Shown: positions 17,690 to 25,379, counted from the first letter of the stretch. The stretch: DNA of 40,163 nt from Rhizobium sp. PDO1-076 (GCF_000247475.1 NZ_AHZC01000277.1:1-40163), one strand, 5' to 3'. Translations and numbers: made by a program. The notes: generated by a model not told the origin, from the sequence alone.

Positions 17690-18592
17690 TCAGGCCTCGG
17701 CGAGTTGGTCGGGCTGGCTTTTCAACCGGTTGACGTCGGCGAGCGGCGGCGCGCCGAACTGCCGGCGGTATTCCCGGCTGAACTGTGACGGACTGTCATA
17801 ACCGACTCTTCGGCCGGCGGTTGCTGCATCCATCGCTTCGGTCAGGATCAGCCTGCGTCCTTCCTGCAGCCGCAACTGTTTCTGGTATTGCAGCGGGCTC
17901 ATGTTGGTCATGGCGCGGAAATGTTCGTGGAGCGACGAACTGCTCATCCGGGCTTCCATCGCCAGGGCCTCGATCGAGAAGGGCCTGTGAAAGTTGTTGC
18001 GGATCCAGTTGATCGCGCGATTGACGTTCTGTAGCCGGTGGTTCGGGGTCAGCATCTGGTGCAGCAGGCCCGCGTGTTCACCACGCAGCAGCAGGTAGAG
18101 AAGCTCGCGCTCTACAAGAGGCGCGAGAAACGGAATGTCCTGCGGTCGGTCTAGCAGGCCTACGAGGCGGACCGCTGTATCGTGCAAGGCTGCCGGGGTT
18201 TCGGCCACGCCCAGCGGCTTGCAGGATGGCGTGGTCTGGGCGATCGGCGCATTCATTTCCAGGACCAGCGTGCCCAGCAATGAAAGGTCGAGGTCGAGCT
18301 TCATGCAGAGATAGGGCTCGTCGATGCTCGCCTCGCAGACATTGCCAATCACCGGCAGGTCGAGCGAGACGACGAGATGGTGGCCTGCGCCATATTCCAG
18401 CAGATTGTCGCAGACTTTAAGCTGCTTGCGCCCCTGCGCTATGATGCAGATCGCCGGCTTGTGCACACCATGCCACGGCTCGCTCGGCTGGCTGGCGCGG
18501 ATCAGCGTCAGGCGCGGCACAGCCGTCGCCTGCAATCCTTCCTCGCTGGCGTGTCGTGCAATCATGTCACGCAATGCAGTCGACATTGTCAT
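17690..18592 (-). CDS. AraC-family transcriptional regulator (AraC_N cupin type)
   Basis: A 300-aa regulator. The N-terminal half is the AraC_N effector-binding type, with CIIAQGRKQLKV and YGAGHHLVVSLDLPV. The C-terminal half has two helix-turn-helix units, around ALAMEARMSSSSLHEHFRAM and AAGRRVGYDSPSQFSREYRR, the standard AraC DNA-binding layout. The first ATG at 18592 has AAGGA 4 nt before it; a second ATG two codons on (18586) has the same site at 10 nt and is an equally good start. It is divergent from the small-protein/Atu4866 unit, and the shared region holds 17-bp-phased direct repeats that are likely its binding sites. The effector is unknown. Confidence 0.9.
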   Translation of the reverse strand: MTMSTALRDMIARHASEEGLQATAVPRLTLIRASQPSEPWHGVHKPAICIIAQGRKQLKVCDNLLEYGAGHHLVVSLDLPVIGNVCEASIDEPYLCMKLDLDLSLLGTLVLEMNAPIAQTTPSCKPLGVAETPAALHDTAVRLVGLLDRPQDIPFLAPLVERELLYLLLRGEHAGLLHQMLTPNHRLQNVNRAINWIRNNFHRPFSIEALAMEARMSSSSLHEHFRAMTNMSPLQYQKQLRLQEGRRLILTEAMDAATAGRRVGYDSPSQFSREYRRQFGAPPLADVNRLKSQPDQLAEA

Positions 18593-18660
18593 CTTGTCCT
18601 TACTCTGAGGTTCCGGCTTTCGGTCGCTTCCAGTGTCTAACTAGGGATTGCCGCGTTTTC

Positions 18661-18702
18661 TGCCAATTGGAGTATTATGCAATTCGGAGGATCGTGCAAT
18701 TC
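18661..18702. promoter_or_regulatory. Three direct repeats at 17-bp period, candidate AraC operator
   Basis: TGCCAATT at 18661, TGCAATTC at 18678 and TGCAATTC at 18695 stand exactly 17 bp apart. Units one and two also share GGAG at the same relative place. The repeats lie in the 206-nt divergent region between the AraC gene and the 45-aa gene. AraC-family dimers commonly use direct repeats, so this is a good operator candidate. Confidence 0.55.
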
Positions 18703-18798
18703 TTTCGGGCGTCTGTTCTACCGCTTCCGGGATCCGGTTCCCCATATGGAACTCACCCGACGATGGCCGGCGGGGACGAGATCCCAGGAGGAAATTTC

Positions 18799-18936
18799 AT
18801 GACTGCTCTTCAATACCTGCTGGAAAGCCCATTGCGCTGGACACTGTCGGGAACGCGACAGGTGTTTGCCTCGATCAAGAACAGCTACGCCGTGCGGCGT
18901 GATGCGGATGAGCGGAGACATGGCCTCAATGGCTGA
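18799..18936 (+). CDS. Small protein of unknown function (45 aa)
   Basis: A 45-aa reading frame preceded by an almost perfect ribosome-binding site (AGGAGG ending 6 nt before the ATG). The product starts MTALQYLLESPLRWTLSGTR and ends in a charged stretch, RRDADERRHGLNG. It has no cysteines or clear membrane helix. Its end overlaps by 8 nt an ATG at 18929 that opens the membrane-segment frame leading into the Atu4866-type protein, which suggests translational coupling. I do not recognise the family. The strong site, the overlap and the position behind the AraC-linked repeats support a real gene. Confidence 0.6.
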   Translation: MTALQYLLESPLRWTLSGTRQVFASIKNSYAVRRDADERRHGLNG

Positions 18937-19057
18937 CCTGCCGCATGTCACGCCGGGGCTGGTCGTGCTGATCGCTGCACTCGCATTCCTTGCCTTTTTT
19001 GTCCTGGTGCCGGTCCGTGGCGACCGTCACCAGTTTATCGATCTTCAGGAGAACGAC
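18929..19057 (+). other. In-frame N-terminal membrane extension of the Atu4866-type gene
   Basis: Open frame of 43 codons from ATG 18929 running directly into the downstream gene without a stop. It encodes MADLPHVTPG and then a strongly hydrophobic helix, LVVLIAALAFLAFFVLVPV, followed by RGDRHQFIDLQEND. Third-position GC is high, as in real genes here. If used, it gives a 121-aa membrane-anchored form. Confidence 0.5.
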
Positions 19058-19294
19058 ATGGCCAATCACCCTTACGTCGGATTGTGGGTTACCGGAGACG
19101 GTCACATTCGTCACGAACTTTTGCCGAGCGGTCGCTATATCGAGGGGCGCGGTAGCCGCGAGCGTGCCTATGAGGGGCGCTACGAGGTCCGCGGCAGCCA
19201 GATCAACTATTGGGACGACAGCGGCTTCATCGCCGATGGAGAATTCCGCAGCGACATCCTATATCACGCGGGCATGGTGCTCTACCGGCACTGA
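19058..19294 (+). CDS. Atu4866-type small protein
   Basis: A 78-aa protein matching the family named after Agrobacterium Atu4866, known to me mainly from structural genomics as a small beta-rich protein without assigned function. Recognisable family sequence is MANHPYVGLWVTGDGHIRHE, LLPSGRYIEGRG, the YEGRYEVRGSQINYWDDSGF core and the ending GMVLYRH. The internal ATG at 19058 has CAGGAG about 8 nt upstream and matches the family's usual start. The same frame stays open back to 18929 with a membrane helix, so a longer anchored form is possible. The gene is divergent from an AraC regulator and 23 nt from the convergent channel gene. Confidence 0.8.
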   Translation: MANHPYVGLWVTGDGHIRHELLPSGRYIEGRGSRERAYEGRYEVRGSQINYWDDSGFIADGEFRSDILYHAGMVLYRH

Positions 19295-19317
19295 TGAAAG
19301 GTGAAGCCGGGCGAGGA

Positions 19318-20106
19318 TTACATACCCTCGTCCGGTATGTTCAAGACATGGCCGCAGGCCTTGCAATGAACCGCATCGGCATCGTGACGCTGCAGGCCGC
19401 ATTCGGGGCAGGGGAACGACACCTTGTATGGGCGCACAATCGCCTGGGCGAGCCGGACGAACAGGGATATGCCGATGATCATCGTCACGATCGAGGTCAG
19501 CTTGCCCGCGGTGCCGGGCAGGGTGATATCGCCGAACCCCGTGGTCGTGACCGTTGCCACCGTGAAGTAGAGCGCATCGATGAAGCCGGAACCGGCGTCT
19601 TCGGCATAGAAGAAGAAGGTGTAGACGAATCCTGTCACCAGGAAGAGGAAGACGATCAGGTTGATAAAGGCGGTAACGACATCGACCTGTTCGCGCAGAC
19701 CGAGACGGTGCAGCATCAAGGTGAAAACCGGCCGCTGGACCACGGCCCAGATGCGGGCCACGCGCAGGAAGGCGAAGTTGAACAGCCACTGCGGAAACAG
19801 CAGCGTCCCGAGCACGAAGATATCGATCCAGGTCATCGGCTTGGTGAGGAACCGGCGCGTGCTGGGTGAAGCCGACCACTGGGCGATCAGTTCGAGGGCA
19901 ATCCAGACGGCGATGCCGTAGTCGAGGATCAGATAGGTCGGCCGATCGCGCAGATAGGGGCCCGCGAGAAAGAAGCCGATGATCGCTAGATCAATCACCA
20001 TCAAGGCCGCCTGGAAGCGGATCGCTGCGGTGTGATGGCCGAAATAGAGGCTGGCAAGGCGCTGGCGGAGATTGGTCAGCGTTTTGGAACTCAAATCAGC
20101 GGTCAT
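19318..20106 (-). CDS. Voltage-gated-like potassium channel with C-terminal zinc ribbon
   Basis: A 262-aa inner-membrane channel with six predicted helices (about 32-50, 58-76, 92-108, 110-128, 142-166, 202-224). The pore loop carries the filter TTTGFGD at 187-193, a K+ channel signature variant with Phe. The fourth helix has only Arg115, Arg118 and Arg125, so voltage sensing may be weak. The cytoplasmic tail is a zinc ribbon: Cys233/Cys236 (CPECG) and Cys248/Cys251 (CKACG), in place of an RCK or cyclic-nucleotide domain. I use ATG 20106, 11 nt after the yoeB stop with GAAGAG upstream; a GTG at 20136 would overlap yoeB. The spacing suggests co-transcription with yefM-yoeB. Confidence 0.87.
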   Translation of the reverse strand: MTADLSSKTLTNLRQRLASLYFGHHTAAIRFQAALMVIDLAIIGFFLAGPYLRDRPTYLILDYGIAVWIALELIAQWSASPSTRRFLTKPMTWIDIFVLGTLLFPQWLFNFAFLRVARIWAVVQRPVFTLMLHRLGLREQVDVVTAFINLIVFLFLVTGFVYTFFFYAEDAGSGFIDALYFTVATVTTTGFGDITLPGTAGKLTSIVTMIIGISLFVRLAQAIVRPYKVSFPCPECGLQRHDADAVHCKACGHVLNIPDEGM

Positions 20107-20117
20107 CAAGCTCTTCT

Positions 20118-20387
20118 TCAATAGTGATACCGACACTGGGCAATGACCACCGTCTGGTCGTCGCCATTGCCGAATACCTGATAGACTAGGCGGTGTTCCT
20201 GCGTGATGCGGCGGGACCAGAAACCCTTCAAGGTGCCTTTCAACTGCTCTGGCTTTCCTATGCCGGCAAACGGCTGGCGAAGGGTGTCGCGAATGAGATC
20301 ATTGATCCGCTCAAGCGTTTTCCGATCCGTCTGTTGCCAATAGAGATAGTCCTGCCAGCCGTCACCGGTAAAGGCGAGCCGCATCAT
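20118..20387 (-). CDS. yoeB: YoeB-family toxin (Txe/YoeB mRNA interferase)
   Basis: Toxin of a type II toxin-antitoxin module; YoeB enters the ribosomal A site and cleaves mRNA. The 89-aa protein is full length and has the family sequence WQDYLYWQQTDRKTLERIND, GIGKPEQLKG, WSRRITQEHRLVYQV and the ending CRYHY. Residues corresponding to the active site of E. coli YoeB (Glu46, Arg65, His83) appear as Glu47, Arg66 and His88, so it should be active. Its ATG overlaps the yefM stop by one base (TGATG), giving translational coupling. Confidence 0.95.
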   Translation of the reverse strand: MMRLAFTGDGWQDYLYWQQTDRKTLERINDLIRDTLRQPFAGIGKPEQLKGTLKGFWSRRITQEHRLVYQVFGNGDDQTVVIAQCRYHY

Positions 20388-20650
20388 CAGGCGCCCAACA
20401 GCGTCTTTACTTCGACGTTTTGATACCGACCTTGGCCAATATCGTCGCTGGCGCGGAGGAGGCGTTCCGCATTCGCCGGTGAGGACAGTAGATGGATCGT
20501 CTCTATCAGGCTGTCGTACTCATCTTTGCCCATCAGAACGGCTGATGGTTTGTCGCGGCGTATGATTTCGATCGCGGCAGCATCTTCGTTGACCTTGTCG
20601 AGCAGGCCGGCCAGTTCGGCACGGGCCTTTGAGAAGAAGATCGTATCCAT
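20387..20650 (-). CDS. yefM: YefM-family antitoxin (Phd/YefM)
   Basis: Antitoxin partner of YoeB; binds and neutralises the toxin through its C terminus and represses the operon through its N-terminal DNA-binding fold. The 87-aa product starts MDTIFFSKARAELAGLLDKV and has the family segment IIRRDKPSAVLMGKDEYDSLIET, then LLSSPANAERLL. The ATG at 20650 has GGAG 6 nt upstream and lies just after a good promoter; a start at 20701 would lie upstream of that promoter's -10 and add a non-family tail. The gene begins 54 nt after the adenine deaminase stop on the same strand. Confidence 0.93.
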   Translation of the reverse strand: MDTIFFSKARAELAGLLDKVNEDAAAIEIIRRDKPSAVLMGKDEYDSLIETIHLLSSPANAERLLRASDDIGQGRYQNVEVKTLLGA

Positions 20651-20662
20651 CGTTATCTCCGT

Positions 20663-20701
20663 ACTTGTCCCGATTATGGTACAAGTCGAAGCGTTTGCCA
20701 A
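20663..20701 (-). promoter_or_regulatory. yefM-yoeB promoter with inverted-repeat operator
   Basis: On the minus strand TTGGCA (20701-20696), a 17-nt spacer and CATAAT (20678-20673) form a good housekeeping promoter. ACTTGT (20686-20681) and ACAAGT (20668-20663) form inverted arms around the -10 box with 12 nt between. Binding there would block transcription, fitting the autorepression known for YefM-YoeB. Confidence 0.65.
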
Positions 20702-20704
20702 TGT

Positions 20705-22399
20705 TCACCCGATCAGCATGAACTTGTCGACATCGACCATGCCCTTGTCGGAGATCTTCAGATGCGGGATGACCGGCAGCGGCAGGAAGGCGACCTGGAG
20801 GAAGGGTTCCTGCAAGGTGGTGCCCAGCGCATAGGCGGCCTTGCGCAAGTCGTGCAACGTGTCGCGGACGCTTTCATATGGTTCCAGGCTCATCAGGCCG
20901 GCGACGGGCAGCGGGATCTCGCCGGTCACCTTGCCGTCCTCCACGACGACGAAGCCGCCCTTGATTTCACCGAGCCGGTTCGCGGCGATGGCCATGTCGT
21001 CTTCCGAGACGCCGACGACGCAGATATTGTGGCTGTCATGGCCGACGGTCGAGGCGATCGCACCTTTCTTCAGGCCAAAACCCTGGACGAAGCCGTTGGC
21101 GTGGTTGCCGTTCTTGCCATGGCGCTCGATGACGGCGACCTTGATGATATCATTTGCGAGATCGACGGTCGTCTGGTTGCCGGACGAAGGAAGGCGGTAG
21201 CGGCGGTATTCGGTGATGATCTTGCCGGGAAGCACGCCCATGACCGGGGTCTCGCCTTCCGTGACCGGTACACCGAAATCAGCCGATTTGACGATGCGCG
21301 CCCTGACGCTGTCGAGGCCGACGGGCGCGACGGGCTCTCGGGTGGCAAAGAGTTCCGAGGTGACGCGCCTTCCACCGGCAAAGACGATCTCGGCCTTGCA
21401 GTTTTCCAGACTGTCGACCACGACCAGATCTGCGCGCCAGCCGGGCGCAACAAGGCCACGGTCGCGCAGCCCGAAGGCACGGGCAGCCGAAATCGAGGCG
21501 GCGCGGTAGATGGCGAGCGGATCGACGCCATGGGCGATTGCCGTGCGGATCATATAGTCGAGATGGCCTTCTTCGGCGATGTCGAGCGGGTTGCGGTCGT
21601 CAGTGCACAACGCGAGAAACGGCGACAGGCGTTCGGTGATGATCGGCATCAGCGCATGCAGATCCTTGGATACGGAGCCCTCGCGGACCAGGATATGCAT
21701 GCCCTTGCGGATCTTCTCCATGGCCTCTTCGGCTGTGGTGCATTCGTGCTCGGTGCGGATGCCGGCTGCGAGATAACCGTTCAGGTCGAGCCCACGCAGC
21801 AGCGGGGCATGACCGTCAATATGGCCGCCCTGGAAGGCTTCGAGCTTGGCCATGCAGATCGGATCCTTGTGGATCACGCCGGGGAAATTCATGAATTCGG
21901 CCAGGCCGATGACCTTCTGGTGATCACGGAACGGCAGCAGCCGTTCGATCGGCAAGTCGGCGCCCGCGGTCTCCAGATGTGTCGCCGGCACGCAGGATGA
22001 GAGCTGGACGCGGATGTCCATGATCGTCTGTTCGGCACTGTCGAGAAAGAACTGGATGCCTTCGGTGCCGAGCACATTGGCAATCTCGTGCGGATCGCAG
22101 ATCACGGTGGTGACGCCATAGGGCAGGACGCAGCGGTCGAATTCGTGCGGCGTCACCAGCGAGCTCTCGATATGCAGGTGGGTGTCGATGAAGCCGGGGA
22201 CGACGATGCGGCCCGTGATGTCGATTTCCACGCGCCCGACATAGGTGCCACCGGTGCCGACGACGGTATCGTCGCAGATGGCGATGTCTGAAGCGACGAG
22301 TTCGCCGGTCACCAGATCGAAGAAGCGTCCGCCTTTCAGCACGATGTCGGCGGGTTCGCGGCCGACACCCTGGTCAATGCGGCGTTCGAGATTGCTCAT
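20705..22399 (-). CDS. ade: Adenine deaminase
   Basis: Converts adenine to hypoxanthine and ammonia, feeding purine salvage or, with xanthine dehydrogenase, purine breakdown. The 564-aa protein belongs to the amidohydrolase superfamily. Metal motif [12 protein letters not shown] lies near residues 69-80. Other marks are the [11 protein letters not shown] segment, [35 protein letters not shown] and the C-terminal [17 protein letters not shown], all typical of Ade. The start at 22399 begins a normal family N terminus. Its product is a substrate for the XdhAB enzyme encoded in this window, though the genes are 16 kb apart. Confidence 0.96.
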   Translation of the reverse strand: MSNLERRIDQGVGREPADIVLKGGRFFDLVTGELVASDIAICDDTVVGTGGTYVGRVEIDITGRIVVPGFIDTHLHIESSLVTPHEFDRCVLPYGVTTVICDPHEIANVLGTEGIQFFLDSAEQTIMDIRVQLSSCVPATHLETAGADLPIERLLPFRDHQKVIGLAEFMNFPGVIHKDPICMAKLEAFQGGHIDGHAPLLRGLDLNGYLAAGIRTEHECTTAEEAMEKIRKGMHILVREGSVSKDLHALMPIITERLSPFLALCTDDRNPLDIAEEGHLDYMIRTAIAHGVDPLAIYRAASISAARAFGLRDRGLVAPGWRADLVVVDSLENCKAEIVFAGGRRVTSELFATREPVAPVGLDSVRARIVKSADFGVPVTEGETPVMGVLPGKIITEYRRYRLPSSGNQTTVDLANDIIKVAVIERHGKNGNHANGFVQGFGLKKGAIASTVGHDSHNICVVGVSEDDMAIAANRLGEIKGGFVVVEDGKVTGEIPLPVAGLMSLEPYESVRDTLHDLRKAAYALGTTLQEPFLQVAFLPLPVIPHLKISDKGMVDVDKFMLIG

Positions 22400-22473
22400 G
22401 GGCGTTCACTCCGATTCCTGGCGTTTGGCCGACTGTAGCGGCTCGCGAAACCGAGGGGAATGGTGCGCAGGCG

Positions 22474-23343
22474 TCAGTCGATGATCTCGACGGTAAATGC
22501 AAAGCGCTTGCTGTCACCGGCCGCCAGCGCCACCGTGAACGGGCGCTCGACCAGTTCGGCCGTGCCACCGGCATGGGCTGCCATGCCGTGCCATGGTTCG
22601 ACGCAGAGGAAGGGCGCGCCGGGCTTTTGCCAGAGCGCGATATTGGGCAGGTTGTCGAAGGTGAAATGCAGGGCAGGGCCACCTTCCGCCGCAAAAGTCA
22701 GGCCGGTGCCGGCACCTTCCGGGAAGATCAGGGCGTCGTTGTCGAACAGCGCATGTTGGAGCTCCAGCCTGCCTGCCTTGAACGGGGACGTGTCGAGCGT
22801 CTTGCCGATCAGGCCGCCTTCCAGCTGGATGACCGGCGGTTCGGCACTATTGTCGAGGACGACCGAATGCGGTTTTCCGTCGGCGCCCGGCAGGGGCCAG
22901 AGGAAGGCGGGATGGAAACCGATGGCAAAGGGAAGTGGCGTGTCGCCCGTGTTGTGCACTGTCGCGGTGACACAGAGGCTGCGGGCCTCCAGCCGATGCT
23001 CAAGCGTCAGGCGGAAATCGAAAGGGTAGGCCTTTTTCGTTGCTTCGTTCGATATCAGTTCATGACGGCATGAACTGGCCGTGGTCTCGACCAAGGTGAA
23101 TTCCAGTCGCCTGGCAATGCCATGCTGGCCCATCGCATAGGTGCGGCCGCTGACAGCCAGGGTATCATTCGGAGCCTTGCCGACGATGGGGAAGAGGATC
23201 GGCGAGCGTCCGGTCCACCACGCGGCATCTCCGTTCCACAGCCAATTCCGGCCATCCTTGCTCGATAGCGACTGCATTTCGGCGCCGAGCGATGAAACGG
23301 CGACGGCCAGGTAGTCGTTTTCAATGTGGATTACGTCCGGCAC
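22474..23343 (-). CDS. Aldose 1-epimerase family protein
   Basis: A 289-aa protein of the galactose mutarotase-like fold, closest to the LacX/YihR-type aldose epimerase branch rather than classical GalM. Recognisable segments are GAEMQSLSSKDG, WWTGRSPILFPIVGK, the histidine-bearing MGQHGIARRLEF, FAIGFHPAF and the catalytic-type FLCVEPWHGMA. It probably interconverts sugar anomers in the cytoplasm; the sugar is unknown. I choose a GTG start at 23343 because AAGGAA lies about 5-6 nt upstream; a GTG at 23367 has no such site. It is 74 nt before ade on the same strand and may be its upstream neighbour in a transcript. Confidence 0.84.
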   Translation of the reverse strand: MPDVIHIENDYLAVAVSSLGAEMQSLSSKDGRNWLWNGDAAWWTGRSPILFPIVGKAPNDTLAVSGRTYAMGQHGIARRLEFTLVETTASSCRHELISNEATKKAYPFDFRLTLEHRLEARSLCVTATVHNTGDTPLPFAIGFHPAFLWPLPGADGKPHSVVLDNSAEPPVIQLEGGLIGKTLDTSPFKAGRLELQHALFDNDALIFPEGAGTGLTFAAEGGPALHFTFDNLPNIALWQKPGAPFLCVEPWHGMAAHAGGTAELVERPFTVALAAGDSKRFAFTVEIID

Positions 23344-23540
23344 AGGATTTCCTTCAGCTGGGAACACGCACTGAGACTAGCGCATCGATCTGCAAAGCGG
23401 AAATATTTTCCATAGGAGCCGCTGCATGAAATCAATGGCTTAATGCATTGCGCTTCCAGATGCATACATTTGAGCGCAGCGAACTTGGTCAAAGCAGCAT
23501 GGCAGAGCGTCCATCGCGCGACCAACCGAGCGCGCGGCAC

Positions 23541-23575
23541 CGTGCACCGAACGCTTTTTCGACGTTCGGTGCACG
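23541..23575. terminator. Perfect 13-bp inverted repeat after pit, possible terminator
   Basis: CGTGCACCGAACG (23541-23553), a 9-nt loop and CGTTCGGTGCACG (23563-23575). It stands 10 nt beyond the pit stop, where a terminator is expected, but the minus-strand flank has no T run. The function is therefore uncertain; protein binding is the alternative. Confidence 0.45.
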
Positions 23576-23585
23576 TGTCGAGATC

Positions 23586-24587
23586 TCAGAATGCTGCGAT
23601 CACGAAGTAAAAGGTCGCCGAGATGATGGCTGCGGCTGGAAGCGTCAGGAACCAGGCGATGACGATGTTACCGGCCAGTCCCCAGCGGACCGCCGCCGTG
23701 CGCTTGGCAGCGCCAACGCCGATGATGGCGCCGGTGATCGTATGCGTTGTTGAGACCGGAATGCCGAGCCATGTCGCGCCAAACAGGGTCAGCGCTCCGC
23801 CGGTTTCGGCACAGAAGCCCTGCATTGGGTTCAGCTTTGTTATTTTCGACCCCATGGTGTGGACGATCTTCCAGCCGCCGAACAAGGTGCCGAGCGCCAT
23901 GGCGGACTGACACGATATCACGACCCAGAACGGAACGTGGAATTCCGGCCCGAGATAACCTTGGCTGAACAGCAGCACGGCGATGATGCCCATCGTCTTT
24001 TGCGCGTCGTTACCGCCGTGGCCGAGCGAGTAGAGCGATGCGGAGATGAATTGCAGGACGCGGAAGGTCTTGTCGACGGCAAAGGGCGTCTGGCGGACAA
24101 AGATCCAGGCCACCGCCAGCATCAGAAACAGAGCCAGCAGGAAGCCGATCATCGGCGACAGGAAGATCGCACCGACCGTCTTCGACAGGCCGCTCCAGAC
24201 GATGGAACTGAAGCCGGTCTTGGCTAGGCCGGCGCCGACGAGGCCGCCGATAAGGGCATGCGACGAGGACGACGGAATGCCGAAATGCCAGGTGATGATA
24301 TTCCAGATGATCGCGCCCATCAGTGCGGCAAAGATCACTGCCGGCGAGACGATCTGCGGATCGATGATGCCCTTGCCCAAGGTCTCGGCAACATGCAGGC
24401 CGAAGAACAGGAAGGCGATGAAATTGAAGAAGGCTGCCCAGGCGACGGCATATTGCGGCCGCAGGACGCGTGTTGATACGATCGTGGCGATCGAGTTTGC
24501 CGCGTCATGCAGGCCGTTGAGGAAGTCGAAGAACAGTGCAATGCCGATCAGGGCGATCAGCAGCGGAAGGGCGAGCGTGGCATCCAT
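23586..24587 (-). CDS. pit: Low-affinity inorganic phosphate transporter Pit
   Basis: Inner-membrane metal-phosphate:H+ symporter of the PiT family. The 333-aa protein has about ten hydrophobic helices and the two family signatures: FDFLNGLHDAANSIATIVST near the N terminus and GGNDAQKTMGIIAVLL in the middle, with GIPVSTTHTITGAIIGVG in the C-terminal half. The ATG overlaps the stop of the upstream DUF47 gene by one base (TGATG), so the two are translationally coupled. The pair matches orfA-pit of Sinorhizobium meliloti, which PhoB represses under phosphate starvation. Confidence 0.96.
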   Translation of the reverse strand: MDATLALPLLIALIGIALFFDFLNGLHDAANSIATIVSTRVLRPQYAVAWAAFFNFIAFLFFGLHVAETLGKGIIDPQIVSPAVIFAALMGAIIWNIITWHFGIPSSSSHALIGGLVGAGLAKTGFSSIVWSGLSKTVGAIFLSPMIGFLLALFLMLAVAWIFVRQTPFAVDKTFRVLQFISASLYSLGHGGNDAQKTMGIIAVLLFSQGYLGPEFHVPFWVVISCQSAMALGTLFGGWKIVHTMGSKITKLNPMQGFCAETGGALTLFGATWLGIPVSTTHTITGAIIGVGAAKRTAAVRWGLAGNIVIAWFLTLPAAAIISATFYFVIAAF

Positions 24588-25231
24588 CAGACGTTCTCGA
24601 TCAAGATGCCACTGATTTCGTTGGCAACGTCCTCGAAGCGGTCGACCACCTTTTCCAGCTCGCCGTAGATCTCTGCGCCGATCATGTAGGCCATGGCATT
24701 GCCGGTGGCGCCATGGCGCCGGTACAGTTCCTTGAGGCCCTGATTGTACAATTCATCAGAATGCCCCTCGACCTTCGTTACCTGCTCGGCGATCGCAGTC
24801 AGGCGCTGGACGTTGGCGCCGAGCTTGTCGAGCAAAGGAATGGCTTCGGCGATCAGATGTGCGGCCTGGACGATGACCGTGCCCATTTCCTGCATGATCG
24901 GGTCGAAGCTTGTCTGTTCATAGAGGCGAACGGTTTTGACCGTCTTGTGCATCATGTCGATGGCATCGTCCATGGACTGGATCAGGTCCTTGATGTCACC
25001 TCGGTCAAACGGCGTAATGAAGCTGCGGCGTACAGCAAGCAGCACGTCCCGGGTGATGTCGTCGGCTTCATCCTCGAGTGCGATGATGCGGTCGCCGTTG
25101 CTTTCGATGTTCGTGCCGGCAAGCAATTCGCCCAGCGCTTCGGCTGCGCCGACCACAGTGCGGGCATGGGCCGCGAACATATCGAAGAAGCGGTCTTCGC
25201 GGGGGAGCATTTTACGAAACAGATTCAGCAT
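24587..25231 (-). CDS. DUF47/PhoU-like Pit accessory protein
   Basis: A 214-aa all-helical protein of the DUF47 (PhoU-like) family, usually encoded next to Pit transporters and thought to modulate phosphate uptake. Visible marks are MLNLFRKMLPREDRFFDMF, the metal-binding-like IIALEDEADDITRDVL (ExxxD type), FITPFDRGDIKDLIQSMDD and IEKVEGHSDE-like VTKVEGHSDELYN. It is first in the DUF47-pit unit with a Pho box 26 nt before its ATG, so both genes should respond to PhoB. It corresponds to the gene called orfA in S. meliloti. Confidence 0.92.
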   Translation of the reverse strand: MLNLFRKMLPREDRFFDMFAAHARTVVGAAEALGELLAGTNIESNGDRIIALEDEADDITRDVLLAVRRSFITPFDRGDIKDLIQSMDDAIDMMHKTVKTVRLYEQTSFDPIMQEMGTVIVQAAHLIAEAIPLLDKLGANVQRLTAIAEQVTKVEGHSDELYNQGLKELYRRHGATGNAMAYMIGAEIYGELEKVVDRFEDVANEISGILIENV

Positions 25232-25256
25232 AGGCCTCTCGGGGTTGTCACCGTGG

Positions 25257-25274
25257 GTGTCATAAAACTGTCAT
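25257..25274 (-). promoter_or_regulatory. Pho box upstream of DUF47-pit
   Basis: Two PhoB half-sites on the plus strand, GTGTCAT (25257-25263) and CTGTCAT (25268-25274), separated by AAAA. The 11-bp period and the CTGTCAT half-site fit the Pho box consensus (CTGTCAT-N4-CTGTCAT) with one mismatch. The box ends 26 nt from the ATG, close enough that bound PhoB would block initiation, in keeping with the repression known for orfA-pit. Confidence 0.82.
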
Positions 25275-25351
25275 AAAAGACCGAGTGGCTGAAAGAAACC
25301 GTGGAAAGCGTGCAAATGCCCCGCTCACACGAGAGATCTGGGGATGAACAT

Positions 25352-25379
25352 AAAAAAAGCGGCCGTTTCCGGCCGCTTT
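25352..25379 (-). terminator. Intrinsic terminator of the Liv-type binding protein gene
   Basis: Read on the minus strand, AAAGCGGCCG (25379-25370), GAAA loop, CGGCCGCTTT (25365-25356), with a seven-T run at 25358-25352. It lies 23 nt after the stop at 25403. A textbook intrinsic terminator. Confidence 0.9.
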
